23,445 nt of DNA from an uncultured Collinsella sp. (GCA_900547125.1 URFU01000020.1:1-23445); one strand, 5' to 3'. Positions 1-8,038 are shown, counted from the stretch's first letter. Made by a program: numbers and translations. Notes: a model not told the origin generated them from the sequence alone.

Positions 1-2
1 TG

Positions 3-986
3 CAGCTCAATGGGTGTTCAATAGTTGGCGATGGCGATGGGGTCACGAACGACGCTGCCGGTAACTTTGCCTTTGATTTGGGCAGGGTCAACTCCGTTGG
101 AACGAACGTCTACTACCTCGTTGAGGACCCCGGCAATCACGTCGATGGTGTCGATGGCGTGTACTACGACAAGACCATCTACAAGATTGAGCTTACAACT
201 AGGATCGAAACGCGGCAGGTGCTGAATATTAATTACATCTGCTATTTAGTTAAGAATGTAAGGATCACTAATCTCAAGACTAATAAGTCGAAAGAGATTA
301 CTCCGCCCGACGGTAGCGATGTCTCCATTAAGATCACCGTAGACAACACCAGCAACACTTTTACTAATGTATACAAACCCAAGGGCTCTTGGACACCTCA
401 GGTGACCAAGAAGGTCGTCGGCGGCGAGCTGAAGAAGTTCAAGTTTGAACTTGCGAACGACGAGAACTTCACCAATCCGGAAACGGGAACAGTCGATCCG
501 TCGAAAGCTACACCCGACGAAAACAAGACTGCGCCGGTCGAATTCGTGACGAAGGACTATCTGCTCAAGGACCTTGAAAATGGATCTAAGACCTTCACGT
601 ATTATGTGCGCGAGCAGGACGAAAGCACGACCTATCCGCATTACAAGTTCGATCAGTCGGTCTATCGATTTGATGTCACGATGACGGATAAGAAAGATGG
701 CACGATCACTGCCACGAAGGTGACCTACACCCAGATCAAGGATGCTGACGGTAATGCCATCGACGAAGGCAAGCAGACTCCCGTGAAATACAACGATGGA
801 TCCGATACTACCAAGCCCAAGTCCACCCCCACCTTCACCAACACCTACTCCACCTCTTTGCCCCTTTCTGGTATGTCGGGCGTCACTCTGACGTACCTTG
901 CCGGCGCGGCGGTGCTTTGCGCTGCTGCAGCCTGGATGCACATTCGTCGCAAGGCGAATGCGAAGGGAGGTGAGCGTCGTGAATAA
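3..986 (+). CDS. LPxTG-anchored pilin/adhesin with FctA-like domain, 5'-truncated
   Basis: The frame is open from the first bases of the window with no stop, so the true start lies upstream; the first in-frame alternative start (TTG at 78) has no ribosome-binding site. The visible part matches the Spy0128/FctA pilin isopeptide domain. There is a lysine-bearing strand VTKKVVGG (near 400), a YYVREQDE stretch that fits the acidic E-box-like residue, and a closing FTNTY strand just before the cell-wall signal. In this family Lys and Asn form an intramolecular isopeptide bond. The C-terminus has the sorting motif LPLSG (858-872), a hydrophobic helix and a basic tail, so it should be anchored or polymerised by sortase. 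It overlaps the next gene by 8 bases. It is AT-richer than its downstream neighbour. It could be a tip adhesin or a minor pilin; the missing N-terminus would decide. Confidence 0.75.
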   Translation, partial: QLNGCSIVGDGDGVTNDAAGNFAFDLGRVNSVGTNVYYLVEDPGNHVDGVDGVYYDKTIYKIELTTRIETRQVLNINYICYLVKNVRITNLKTNKSKEITPPDGSDVSIKITVDNTSNTFTNVYKPKGSWTPQVTKKVVGGELKKFKFELANDENFTNPETGTVDPSKATPDENKTAPVEFVTKDYLLKDLENGSKTFTYYVREQDESTTYPHYKFDQSVYRFDVTMTDKKDGTITATKVTYTQIKDADGNAIDEGKQTPVKYNDGSDTTKPKSTPTFTNTYSTSLPLSGMSGVTLTYLAGAAVLCAAAAWMHIRRKANAKGGERRE

Positions 987-2643
987 GAAAGTTTGCTCCT
1001 TCCCGATCTTGTTTGCGCTGCTTGCCCTCCTGATCGGCACCTGCGCGGTTGTGTTCCCCGCTTCCGCGCAGGCCGCGCCGGCCTCGACCGGTTCCATCAC
1101 GGTGAGCGGCACCGTGGCGAGCAGCTACGACGCCTACCAGATCTTTAGCGCCAACGTCGTCGACGGCGACAGCGACGCCAAGATCGCCACCGACCTCGCC
1201 TGGGCAAGCGACGCCGTGCGCGACGCCGCGCTGCCTGTGCTGCACAGCGCCGGCATGCCCAATTCCCAGACTACCGCGCAGGAAGCTGCCGAGTGGCTCA
1301 ACAACGATTCCCACCTTACGAGCGCGCTGAGCGCACAGCTCGCTCGTTCCCTCCAGAGCTCTGGCGCCGTGTTCAGGGCCCTTAAAGCGGGCACAACGGC
1401 CGAGCTGCCCTGCGGCTACTGGCTCATCGTTGCCGACGACGCCGCCATCGTCCAGGGCGAGGCCGGCACCGCGCCGATCATGGTCCTGGTGGGCGGCAGT
1501 GCTGTCACCGTCAAGCCCAAGGCGGCGACGCCCAAGGTCCAAAAGCACGTGCTGGAGGACAGCACCGCCGCCTGGCAGAAGGCCGCCGACGCCACGGTCG
1601 CCGACGACCTGTACTGGCGCCTCTCGGCCACGGTCCCGGCGGGTCTTACCGCCTACGACACCTATGCGGTGCAGTTCGTCGACACCATGAGCGCGGGGCT
1701 CGATCTCTCCAAGGTCGTCGCGAGCATGCGCGTGTACGTGGCGGCGGGCGCGGACGGCGGCTTCGACGCCGTTTCGGCCGGCAAGGACGGCCGCGCCGGC
1801 ACCGAGTCCGCGAAGGGCTGGACCGACATCACGGCCCAGTGCAGGGTCTCGGTCGACGGTAAGACCTTCACCGTGCGCACCGGCGACCTGATCGCCGCGC
1901 TCGGCGGGGCCGACGCCTTCACCGCGGGCGCCCGCGTGGTCGCTGTGTACAACGCGCCGCTCAACAGCGCGTGCAACCACGGCATCGCGAAGGGCAACCC
2001 CAACCAGGTCTACCTGCGCTATCCGCGCTCTCCCTTTGCCGACCAGTCCGGCGATGCCGGCTTCACCCGCACGCCGAGCGACGATGCGTGCGCCTACACC
2101 TGGGATCTCGCGCTCACCAAGCGCGGCAGCGATGGCGACAAGCCGCTTGCCGGGGCGGTCCTGAGCATCGCCGACGACCGCGGTCGTACACTGGCGGCCG
2201 ACGGCACGTGGGATGCAGAGGGCAAGGCCACCGTCACCACGGGCGAGGACGGCCGCGTGACCGTCTCGGGCGTGGACTCGGGCAAGCTGGAGATCAGCGA
2301 GCTCAAGGCGCCCAAGGGCTACACCGCCTTTGAGGGCACGCGCTCCGTGACGGTCAAGGCCGAGGGCCTGGACGTCGACCAGGTGGCCGCCGCCAAGCCC
2401 AAGCTCACCATCACCGCCGAGTCGCCCCTGCGCGCCGACAACGTGGACGGGTCGACGGGCAGCCTGGAGGCGTCGCTCATCAACACGCCCGCCGGCACGC
2501 CCCCTAGCATCTTCACCGGAGGCTTTATGCCCTTGACTGGCGATATGGCAATGTTCACCGCGGCCGCCGTTGCGGTCGTCGGAGCCGCGCTCATCGTGGT
2601 CGCGCTCCTGGTCAAGCGGGGAGGTGGCAGCCATAAAGAGTAG
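979..2643 (+). CDS. Minor/base pilin with Cna-B domain and MPLTG sorting signal
   Basis: The start is GTG at 979 because GGAGG lies at 966-970 with an 8-base spacer and the next residues (NKKVCSFPILFALLALLIG) form a signal peptide ending near ASAQAA. The mature protein (554 aa precursor) begins with an SITVSGTV...YDAYQIF module also seen in the major pilin downstream. Next comes a D2-type fimbrial isopeptide domain (PKVQKHVLEDS, then YDTYAVQFVDTMSAGLDL). A Cna-B fold follows (LALTKRGSDGDKPLAGAVLSI to LEISELKAPKGYTAF, with its E-box Glu in LEISELKAP). The C-terminus is MPLTG (2527-2541), a 20-residue hydrophobic helix and a KRGGG tail. Methionine in place of leucine in the sorting motif is unusual. 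GC content is clearly higher than in the pilin genes on either side. The start overlaps the upstream stop, so the two are co-translated. Confidence 0.85.
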   Translation: MNKKVCSFPILFALLALLIGTCAVVFPASAQAAPASTGSITVSGTVASSYDAYQIFSANVVDGDSDAKIATDLAWASDAVRDAALPVLHSAGMPNSQTTAQEAAEWLNNDSHLTSALSAQLARSLQSSGAVFRALKAGTTAELPCGYWLIVADDAAIVQGEAGTAPIMVLVGGSAVTVKPKAATPKVQKHVLEDSTAAWQKAADATVADDLYWRLSATVPAGLTAYDTYAVQFVDTMSAGLDLSKVVASMRVYVAAGADGGFDAVSAGKDGRAGTESAKGWTDITAQCRVSVDGKTFTVRTGDLIAALGGADAFTAGARVVAVYNAPLNSACNHGIAKGNPNQVYLRYPRSPFADQSGDAGFTRTPSDDACAYTWDLALTKRGSDGDKPLAGAVLSIADDRGRTLAADGTWDAEGKATVTTGEDGRVTVSGVDSGKLEISELKAPKGYTAFEGTRSVTVKAEGLDVDQVAAAKPKLTITAESPLRADNVDGSTGSLEASLINTPAGTPPSIFTGGFMPLTGDMAMFTAAAVAVVGAALIVVALLVKRGGGSHKE

Positions 2644-2751
2644 CTGGCAGCCCCACAGAGAGCGGGGCGAGACGTAGCGAAGTAGATGCTAAGACACAGA
2701 CAGACAGATTTAGATCAAATGAGAACCAACCGGAAAACGGAGGAAAAGAAG

Positions 2752-4485
2752 ATGAGCATGAGCAAGAACATCGCACGCCTGGCAGTAACAGCAGGCCTCA
2801 CGGCAGCGTTGAGCTTCGGCGGAGTGATGGCCCCGGTGAGTATGGCGTTTGCTGATGGTGCGACGATTCAGGACAACAGCATTACCATCACGCAGAATAA
2901 GGACAACGGGGCCACCACTTTCAAGGCATACCAGATCTTTAAAGCCGATGTTGTGGATCCTACTGAGTCGGGGGCGACTGATAAGATCGTCTCCAACGTC
3001 AAGTGGGCCGACGGCGTAGGCGCCGACGCCCAGAAGGCCATTATCGAAGCCATTAATGACAGCGCGTTGAAGGATGGTGCCAGTCCGGAGGATGTCGCCA
3101 ACTGGTTGACTGAGAATGTGCGTGGTACCACCAAGACGACACGTGTCGACAAAGACAGCGTTCTCAATAAAATTGCCAAGGTTGTTAAGGACAAGGTCAC
3201 GCCGACGGGCAATCCGTTTAAAGCGGGCACCGCTTTTGAGCCTAAGAATGCTGACGATACTCCCAACACGGGCTATTACCTCTTCCTGACCGATGACACC
3301 GGCATTGGCCAGTCGACCAAGAACAACAAGAAGAGCACTGGTACTTCTCCGATTTTTGCTGTTGTAGGCGATTCCGGCGTAACGGTTGCCGAGAAGACTG
3401 GCGTTCCCACGGTCGTGAAGAAGGTCAGGGATGACAAGCCTAGTAGCGAATGGGCGGATAAGGCAGATTCCCAGATGGGTCAGGACGTCCATTACCAGCT
3501 GAAGGGAACCGTTGCCGACAACGTTGCTACGTTCGACACCTATTACTATGAGTTCCACGATGAGCTTTCTGCTGGCCTGAAGGCAAATGTGGATACCGTT
3601 GAAGTTAAAATCGGCGATAAAACCCTTAAGCATAACTCGACTGCGGACGACAAAGCTGGTTACGATGTTTCGCTTGATAATGCAACCCACGTGTTGACCG
3701 TAAAATTTACCGACCTCAAAACTGCTGCGAAAGAAGTTGGCGTGACGCTCAACGGTAGTTCCGAAGTCTTCGTCACTTACACTGCTAAGCTCGATCCTGA
3801 AAATGCTGCGAATGTTACTGTTGGCAGCACAGGTAACGAGAACACCGTAAAACTGATTTATTCCAACAACCCCATGGGTGATGGCAAGGGCGAGTCCGTG
3901 CCCGACACCGTGCGCGACTACACCTATGCGCTCAAGCTGGTCAAGGAGGACGCTGCCGACGAGAACACTAAGCTTGACGGCGTGAAGTTTACCATCCAGG
4001 CTACGAATCCCGACGAAAACGCACAGGGTGCTGCTGCCGGTGCCAAGTATGTTCAGGGGGACGGCACCCTCTCCAAAAACATGTATGAGTTCGAAACTAA
4101 GAATGGCGGCGTAATCGATGTCAAGGGTCTTGATGCTGGTACCTATACCGTCAAGGAGACCCACACCCTCGGCGGCTACAACACGCTGCCCGACTTCACC
4201 TTTAAGATCTCGACTGCTGAGGGCGATCTTGCTAAGCCTGAGGGCGAGAGCAGCAACGAGCTCACCGTTAGCGTGACCAAGGATACTTCTTCGCTTGTGA
4301 AAGAGGCGACTGTGAACGGTGGTGTGGTTAACCTTACTGTCCAGAACAAGAAGGGCTCCGGCCTCCCGCTCACCGGTCTCAACGGCGTGACGTTCACTTG
4401 GATCGCTGGTGGCGCGGTGCTGTGCATCGGCGTGGCGCACCTCATCCGCAGCCGTAAGCAGGCTGAGGAGTCCGAGCAGGAGTAA
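2752..4485 (+). CDS. Major (backbone) pilin, LPLTG-anchored
   Basis: The start is ATG 2752: GGAGG at 2739-2743 sits 8 bases upstream, and the encoded MSMSKNIARLAVTAGLTAAL...AFADG is a signal peptide. An in-frame ATG at 2686 has no such support. The precursor is 577 aa. Order: N-terminal domain starting ITITQNKDNGATTFKAYQIF; a D2-type fimbrial domain with VVKKVRDD, the likely source of the pilin lysine, and FDTYYYEFHDELSAGL; a Cna-B domain (YALKLVKEDAADENTKLDGV to GTYTVKETHTLGGY, the E-box); then LPLTG (4363-4377), a hydrophobic helix and a charged tail. This is the usual architecture of sortase-polymerised shaft pilins. A 108-nt gap with a weak GCCCC/GGGGC hairpin (2650-2668) separates it from the upstream pilin, which could allow different expression levels. 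A strong terminator follows. Confidence 0.87.
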   Translation: MSMSKNIARLAVTAGLTAALSFGGVMAPVSMAFADGATIQDNSITITQNKDNGATTFKAYQIFKADVVDPTESGATDKIVSNVKWADGVGADAQKAIIEAINDSALKDGASPEDVANWLTENVRGTTKTTRVDKDSVLNKIAKVVKDKVTPTGNPFKAGTAFEPKNADDTPNTGYYLFLTDDTGIGQSTKNNKKSTGTSPIFAVVGDSGVTVAEKTGVPTVVKKVRDDKPSSEWADKADSQMGQDVHYQLKGTVADNVATFDTYYYEFHDELSAGLKANVDTVEVKIGDKTLKHNSTADDKAGYDVSLDNATHVLTVKFTDLKTAAKEVGVTLNGSSEVFVTYTAKLDPENAANVTVGSTGNENTVKLIYSNNPMGDGKGESVPDTVRDYTYALKLVKEDAADENTKLDGVKFTIQATNPDENAQGAAAGAKYVQGDGTLSKNMYEFETKNGGVIDVKGLDAGTYTVKETHTLGGYNTLPDFTFKISTAEGDLAKPEGESSNELTVSVTKDTSSLVKEATVNGGVVNLTVQNKKGSGLPLTGLNGVTFTWIAGGAVLCIGVAHLIRSRKQAEESEQE

Positions 4486-4586
4486 CGCTCGCTCACCCAT
4501 CCCTTTGGCAGGTGGGATGTGATGGCCATGAGACTTGCGGACACTTTTCTCGTCCAGCCACGTTCTTGCTTTGCCATTCTCTTTTC

Positions 4587-4624
4587 GGGGCAGACTCCGC
4601 ACTGGAGTCTGCCCCGTTCTTTTT
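4587..4624 (+). terminator. Rho-independent terminator of the pilin operon
   Basis: A perfect 12-bp stem, GGGGCAGACTCC (4587-4598) and GGAGTCTGCCCC (4604-4615), has a 5-nt loop and is followed by GTTCTTTTT. It ends transcription after the major pilin, so the sortase 2.2 kb downstream must have another promoter. Confidence 0.9.
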
Positions 4625-4743
4625 GGGATAACGCAGCCAGCCTCCATCGTCCGATGAGGGCACGTTCGTCATCGCGTTTCTTGACTCGTATGAGGTTCGG
4701 TTTAAGGTCCGTAGGCGCACGCGCGGTGCGGACGGTGGACGGC

Positions 4744-4795
4744 ATTTGCGCCGCAAGCGCAAATAAGAATGCCCGGGGGTAGGATCCCGGGCATT
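4744..4795. repeat. Two adjacent intergenic hairpins
   Basis: The interval 4625-4933 contains no supportable gene. It holds two neighbouring perfect hairpins: ATTTGCGC/GCGCAAAT (4744-4751 and 4757-4764, loop CGCAA) and AATGCCCGGG/CCCGGGCATT (4768-4777 and 4786-4795, 8-nt loop). Neither has a good T-run on the plus strand. They could be a terminator read from the minus strand, a small RNA, or relics of a mobile element. Confidence 0.45.
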
Positions 4796-4933
4796 TAACA
4801 AAACCAGAAAACTAGGCCGCCCGCGCTCCCAAACATCTACGCGGGGTGCGTCGTTCTCTATTGATATTGTATCCCGAATCGCCCCGCCGATCCGGGACAT
4901 TTTGAAAACGCAAATGCTGGCTTATGCACGAAA

Positions 4934-4984
4934 GGAATCTCGTTAATTCCGAAAATTATGTATAATTCCAATATAAATTGGAAT
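4934..4984 (+). promoter_or_regulatory. Promoter and operator-like palindromes of the NTase module
   Basis: A perfect TATAAT is at 4961-4966 without a convincing -35. Around it lie four copies of the half-site GGAAT/ATTCC: GGAAT (4934-4938) with ATTCC (4946-4950), and the perfect palindrome ATTCCAAT-ATAA-ATTGGAAT (4965-4984), which would cover the transcription start. This layout fits autorepression by the downstream winged-helix protein; that link is inference. Confidence 0.55.
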
Positions 4985-4996
4985 CAGACGAAAACG

Positions 4997-5965
4997 ATGG
5001 AAATGAACGAAGCGCTAATCTACTTACAAGAAGCACTAGGCCTCTCCGCCAAGGCCAAAGTTTGGCCTGGATCCGCACGCTTGCCGCTGCATCTGCGGGC
5101 GATTGAGGTCCGCGCTGTTGACGCAAACGGTTTTTCGTTTTTGCTTGCAAGCTTGCCTACTGGCGTCGGGCTTCCCGAGGCTAAGAGAGTCTATAGCCAG
5201 CTAGCCTTGCGTGCGGAGACTCCTGTTGTCGTTTCGTTTCCTGATGCCGATGCACGTCAGCGCAAAGCATTGGTCGCACAAGGGATTCCCTTTGTCTGCC
5301 CCGGTAGACAGGCTTTTCTTCCATTTATGGGCACAGCTTGCACGGAGAGGGGCGGTGCCCGGTTTCGCAATCACGCGACCAAGATGTCGCCCAACGCGCA
5401 GGCTGCCGCAATCTGGGGAGCAGTCCAGGAGCCATATCGTCCCTATGACCTTTGTCGTGCGCTTGGGATTTCGGCAAGCCGCGCGAGTGAGGCCATAACC
5501 GAGCTTGTTAACAGGGGGCTCGCGAGGCGCGAGCGGCGCGAACGACGTGTCGTCGTGTTCCCTGTTGCCGTTGATCTTCTGCTCAGTGAGCACATGGCAG
5601 AGCTCTCCTCGCCTGTCTCGAAGGTCTTTTTTGCAAGGAAGACGTCGCAGATCGACTATCTTGTTGACGCCGGGGAGACGGCGCTCGCTGCGCGTTCGAT
5701 GCTCGCTGCGCCGGGCATGGAACAAAAGGCCGTCTTAAGAAGTGCATGGCGTCAACTGAGCGGCCTCGAAGTCGCAGACGGGGAGTTGCCGGATAACGAA
5801 ACGGCGATGATCCAAGTGTGGCGCTATGCGCCCGTGTTTGTCGACTCCTCCTGCGTCGATGACATTTCGCTTGCGCTATCTTTGGCGGCAATCGACGATG
5901 AGCGAATTCAGCTCGAAGTCGATCGCATGTTTGGAAAGGAATATCCATGGCAAGAGGCGCTGTAG
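4997..5965 (+). CDS. MarR/AbiEi-like winged-helix protein, partner of the adjacent nucleotidyltransferase
   Basis: The likely start is ATG 4997 (322 aa), or ATG 5003 two codons on. The frame also opens at ATG 4958, but that codon overlaps the TATAAT box and lacks a Shine-Dalgarno. The N-terminal part (to about residue 125) is an alpha/beta domain ending in VAQGIPFVCPGRQAFLPFMG, a pattern I associate with Firmicute/Actinomycete MarR-type proteins encoded beside nucleotidyltransferases. A winged helix follows (AIWGAVQEPYRPYDLCRALGISASRASEAITELVNRGLARRE, in pieces), with a basic wing RRERRERR. The C-terminal third is unassigned. It overlaps the next gene by 19 bases, typical of paired regulator-toxin or regulator-enzyme cassettes. 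I infer that it represses its own promoter through the palindromes at 4934-4984. It could instead be an ordinary MarR regulator. Confidence 0.7.
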   Translation: MEMNEALIYLQEALGLSAKAKVWPGSARLPLHLRAIEVRAVDANGFSFLLASLPTGVGLPEAKRVYSQLALRAETPVVVSFPDADARQRKALVAQGIPFVCPGRQAFLPFMGTACTERGGARFRNHATKMSPNAQAAAIWGAVQEPYRPYDLCRALGISASRASEAITELVNRGLARRERRERRVVVFPVAVDLLLSEHMAELSSPVSKVFFARKTSQIDYLVDAGETALAARSMLAAPGMEQKAVLRSAWRQLSGLEVADGELPDNETAMIQVWRYAPVFVDSSCVDDISLALSLAAIDDERIQLEVDRMFGKEYPWQEAL

Positions 5966-6720
5966 AAGGTCTTCAAGAATTTCAGCAGCATATGCAAGAA
6001 GCTGCAGGATCGTATGCCCTTATCGGCGGCACGGCATGCGACATTTTGCTCGCGGAGGCGGGACTTCCGTTTAGGGCGACTCACGATTTTGATGTGGTAA
6101 TTGTCGCCGATGACCGGTTGCCTCAGACGGCAGAAGCTATATGGACTTTGGTGCGTGATGGCGGTTACCGCTGCGGCTGGGGCGAAGGCAAAGGCTCATG
6201 TTTTTATCGGTTTACAGAGCCTAAGAGGCCGGGTTACCCCCATATGATTGAACTCTTCGCGAAGTGCCCCGACTTTCTAAAGGGTCGTGAGGGGATTGAT
6301 GTGGCGCCAATTCACGTTGATGAAAACATAAGCAGTCTTTCGGCAATTTTGTTGGACGATGCTTACTACAGCTTGTTCCTTCAGGGAATTCGGACCGTAG
6401 GCGGCGTTTCGGTCTTGGGTACGGAATACATTGTCCCGTTCAAAGCGAAGGCGTATCTCGACCTAAAAGCTAGAAGGGAAGCGGGGGAGAACGTTGATTC
6501 GAGGAAGGTAAAAAAGCATAAACGCGATGCGCTGAGGCTTGCTCAGCTGCTTGGCGAGTCGGAAGGTGTCGACCTGCGCGGAGAACTGAAGGACGATATG
6601 CTTGCGTTTGTTAAAGATTGTGAGGTGGGCGACGTCAATCTGAAACAGATTGGGGTTGCGGGCGTAACGATGGCGCAGTTGCTCGAGACGATGAAAGCAA
6701 CATATGGCTTGATTGGTTGA
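5947..6720 (+). CDS. Nucleotidyltransferase-fold protein (AbiEii/toxin-like)
   Basis: The 257-aa protein has the polymerase-beta-type nucleotidyltransferase signature: IGGTACD (residues 26-32) followed by RATHDFDVV, with Asp47 and Asp49 as the probable metal ligands. A later PFKAKAYLDLKAR segment and a KHKRDALRLAQLL motif match the C-terminal helical region of AbiEii/AbiGii-like proteins. AbiEii-family enzymes act as toxins or abortive-infection effectors by transferring nucleotides to tRNA or other targets, with a winged-helix AbiEi antitoxin as partner. Here the 19-base overlap with an upstream winged-helix gene supports the same two-gene logic, but the substrate and toxicity are unknown. 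A house-cleaning or antibiotic-modifying nucleotidyltransferase is the alternative. The module sits between the pilins and their presumed sortase, as if inserted. Confidence 0.65.
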   Translation: MARGAVEGLQEFQQHMQEAAGSYALIGGTACDILLAEAGLPFRATHDFDVVIVADDRLPQTAEAIWTLVRDGGYRCGWGEGKGSCFYRFTEPKRPGYPHMIELFAKCPDFLKGREGIDVAPIHVDENISSLSAILLDDAYYSLFLQGIRTVGGVSVLGTEYIVPFKAKAYLDLKARREAGENVDSRKVKKHKRDALRLAQLLGESEGVDLRGELKDDMLAFVKDCEVGDVNLKQIGVAGVTMAQLLETMKATYGLIG

Positions 6721-6735
6721 GTGAGGTTACGCGGC

Positions 6736-6766
6736 CCGGACGGTGCAGTCTAGCTGCGTTGTCCGG
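6736..6766 (+). terminator. Hairpin after the NTase gene (possible terminator)
   Basis: CCGGAC (6736-6741) pairs with GTCCGG (6761-6766), with an inner TGCAG/CTGC stem. It lies 15 bases after the NTase stop. No U-run follows, so termination is only possible. Confidence 0.4.
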
Positions 6767-6831
6767 CGCGGAAGCTCGCTAATCGGCTATTATTTGTTTA
6801 GACAACTTGAGTTGTAGAGGAGTGACCGGCG

Positions 6832-7770
6832 ATGGTGCAGGGCGCCAAACATATGAAGAGCAATAACGCCGCGGACAACGGCGGCTCAAGCCCCCAGCCC
6901 AAATCTCAACCAAAACCTAAGCGCCGCCGCAAACGGTTGCCGCGTTGGGCCGACCGGCTCATCACCATCGTCATCATCCTTATTGGCGTGGGCCTTATGA
7001 CCTGGCCGTGGATCTTGGACCGGCTCGAGGCCTCGGGCGTGTTCAACCAGATCAGCACGGTGTCCAGCACCGTGGACGCGCTGTCTGCCGAGGAGCGCGA
7101 GCGCATCCTGCTCCAGGCGCGCTCCTTTAACGAGCAGCTGGCGGGCGAGGCTACCGAGCTCCCCGCCGACCAGATCGAGCCCTACGACCAGCAGCTCATC
7201 TTCGACCGCGACCCCATGATGAGCTGGGTCGAGATCCCCTCCATCGACGTGAGCATGCCCATCTACCACGGCACGAGCGAGGAAGTCCTCATGGCGGGCG
7301 TCGGCCATCTGGAGGGCACGAGCCTGCCGGTGGGCGGCACCTCGACGCATTGCGTGCTCACCGCGCACTCGGGCATGCGCAACCTGAGCATGTTCGATGA
7401 CATCCACTCGCTGGAGCCCGGCGACCTGGTGCTGCTGCACACCATGAATAAAACGCTCGCCTACAAGATGGTGGACTCCGAGGTCGTGCTGCCCGAAGAG
7501 ATGGAGGCACTGACCATCGAGCCCGGAGCCGACAAGGTGACGCTCGTTACTTGCACGCCCTACGGCGTGAACGACCATCGCCTGCTGGTGCATTGCGTGC
7601 GCACCAAGTACAGCAAGAAGGACGTCGACAAGCAAAAGTCGCTGGCCGGCCGTCACTGGGGCAAGCGCGAGTTTGCCGTGCTCATCGTGGTCGTGGCCAT
7701 TGTGCTGTTGCTGCTGGACATCGTGATCCACGCGGTCCGCAAGCGCCGCAAGGCCAAGGCCTCGGCATAA
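6832..7770 (+). CDS. Class C (pilus-polymerising) sortase
   Basis: Membrane transpeptidase of 312 aa that would cleave the LPxTG-like motifs of the pilins and join them through a pilin lysine. The start ATG 6832 follows AGAGGAG (6816-6822). A basic proline-rich cytoplasmic tail leads into a transmembrane helix at about 43-60. A class C-type lid region (FDRDPMMSW, 124-132) precedes the beta-barrel (WVEIPSIDVSMPIYHGTSEE, then VGHLEGTSLPVGG). Catalytic His179 lies in LTAHSGM, Cys241 in TLVTCTPYG, and Arg250 in NDHRLLV. A second transmembrane helix (about 281-300) and a KRRKAKA tail are typical of class C. The His motif reads AHSG where most class C enzymes have GHRG. It has no close partner gene now; the three pilins upstream are its probable substrates. 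An ACAACT/AGTTGT dyad lies at 6802-6815, ahead of the ribosome-binding site. Confidence 0.88.
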   Translation: MVQGAKHMKSNNAADNGGSSPQPKSQPKPKRRRKRLPRWADRLITIVIILIGVGLMTWPWILDRLEASGVFNQISTVSSTVDALSAEERERILLQARSFNEQLAGEATELPADQIEPYDQQLIFDRDPMMSWVEIPSIDVSMPIYHGTSEEVLMAGVGHLEGTSLPVGGTSTHCVLTAHSGMRNLSMFDDIHSLEPGDLVLLHTMNKTLAYKMVDSEVVLPEEMEALTIEPGADKVTLVTCTPYGVNDHRLLVHCVRTKYSKKDVDKQKSLAGRHWGKREFAVLIVVVAIVLLLLDIVIHAVRKRRKAKASA

Positions 7771-7783
7771 GACATCGTTCGGA

Positions 7784-7818
7784 ACCACCGCAAAGGGGGC
7801 AGGCACCTTTGTGGTGGT
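7784..7818. repeat. REP-like hairpin with CAAAGG core
   Basis: ACCACCGCAAAGG (7784-7796) pairs with CCTTTGTGGTGGT (7806-7818), with one difference that is a G-U pair on the plus strand, around a GGGCAGGCA loop. It starts 13 bases after the sortase stop and could terminate that gene. Its core resembles the hairpin at 11806-11836, and both recall the GGGGACAGGCACC-type intergenic hairpins found in many Gram-positive genomes. Confidence 0.65.
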
Positions 7819-7828
7819 CGGGGCTTCC

Positions 7829-7893
7829 AAACCATCACAACATTCGATGAAAATCGCGATTTTGACGATAAACGTCGAATGTTGTGATGGTTT
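7829..7893. repeat. 21-bp inverted repeat enclosing a second palindrome
   Basis: Arms at 7829-7849 and 7873-7893 are complementary over 21 bp with a single T/G wobble. The 23-nt loop contains the perfect 14-bp palindrome AAAATCGCGATTTT (7850-7863). The element is AT-richer than its surroundings and lies between the sortase and gatC. No gene is supported in 7771-8073. Confidence 0.7.
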
Positions 7894-8032
7894 TCGTTGC
7901 GGGCGGGATGCTTTTCGCTATGGACGGTGCGGTTTCGCTGCAGAACCGCCGACTCGCGCCCTGCCAACCGCCGTCCTCGTTACGTTTTCGCTGCATTTGG
8001 GTAAAGCACCTGCTCCAAGCGGCGTTGCCTTG

Positions 8033-8038
8033 TATACT
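8033..8038 (+). promoter_or_regulatory. Candidate -10 box for gatCAB
   Basis: TATACT lies 36 bases ahead of the gatC start. The sequence about 17 bases upstream (TGCTCC) is a poor -35, so this is only a candidate. Confidence 0.35.

Noticed and set aside
883..2634. 583-aa minus-strand frame opposite the minor pilin
   Set aside because: It is a shadow of a GC-rich gene: His/Arg/Gly-rich, no motif, no ribosome-binding site, and the plus strand has a signal peptide and an anchor.
2710..4647. 645-aa minus-strand frame opposite the major pilin
   Set aside because: It is antisense to a clear pilin, runs through the terminator and has no recognisable domain.
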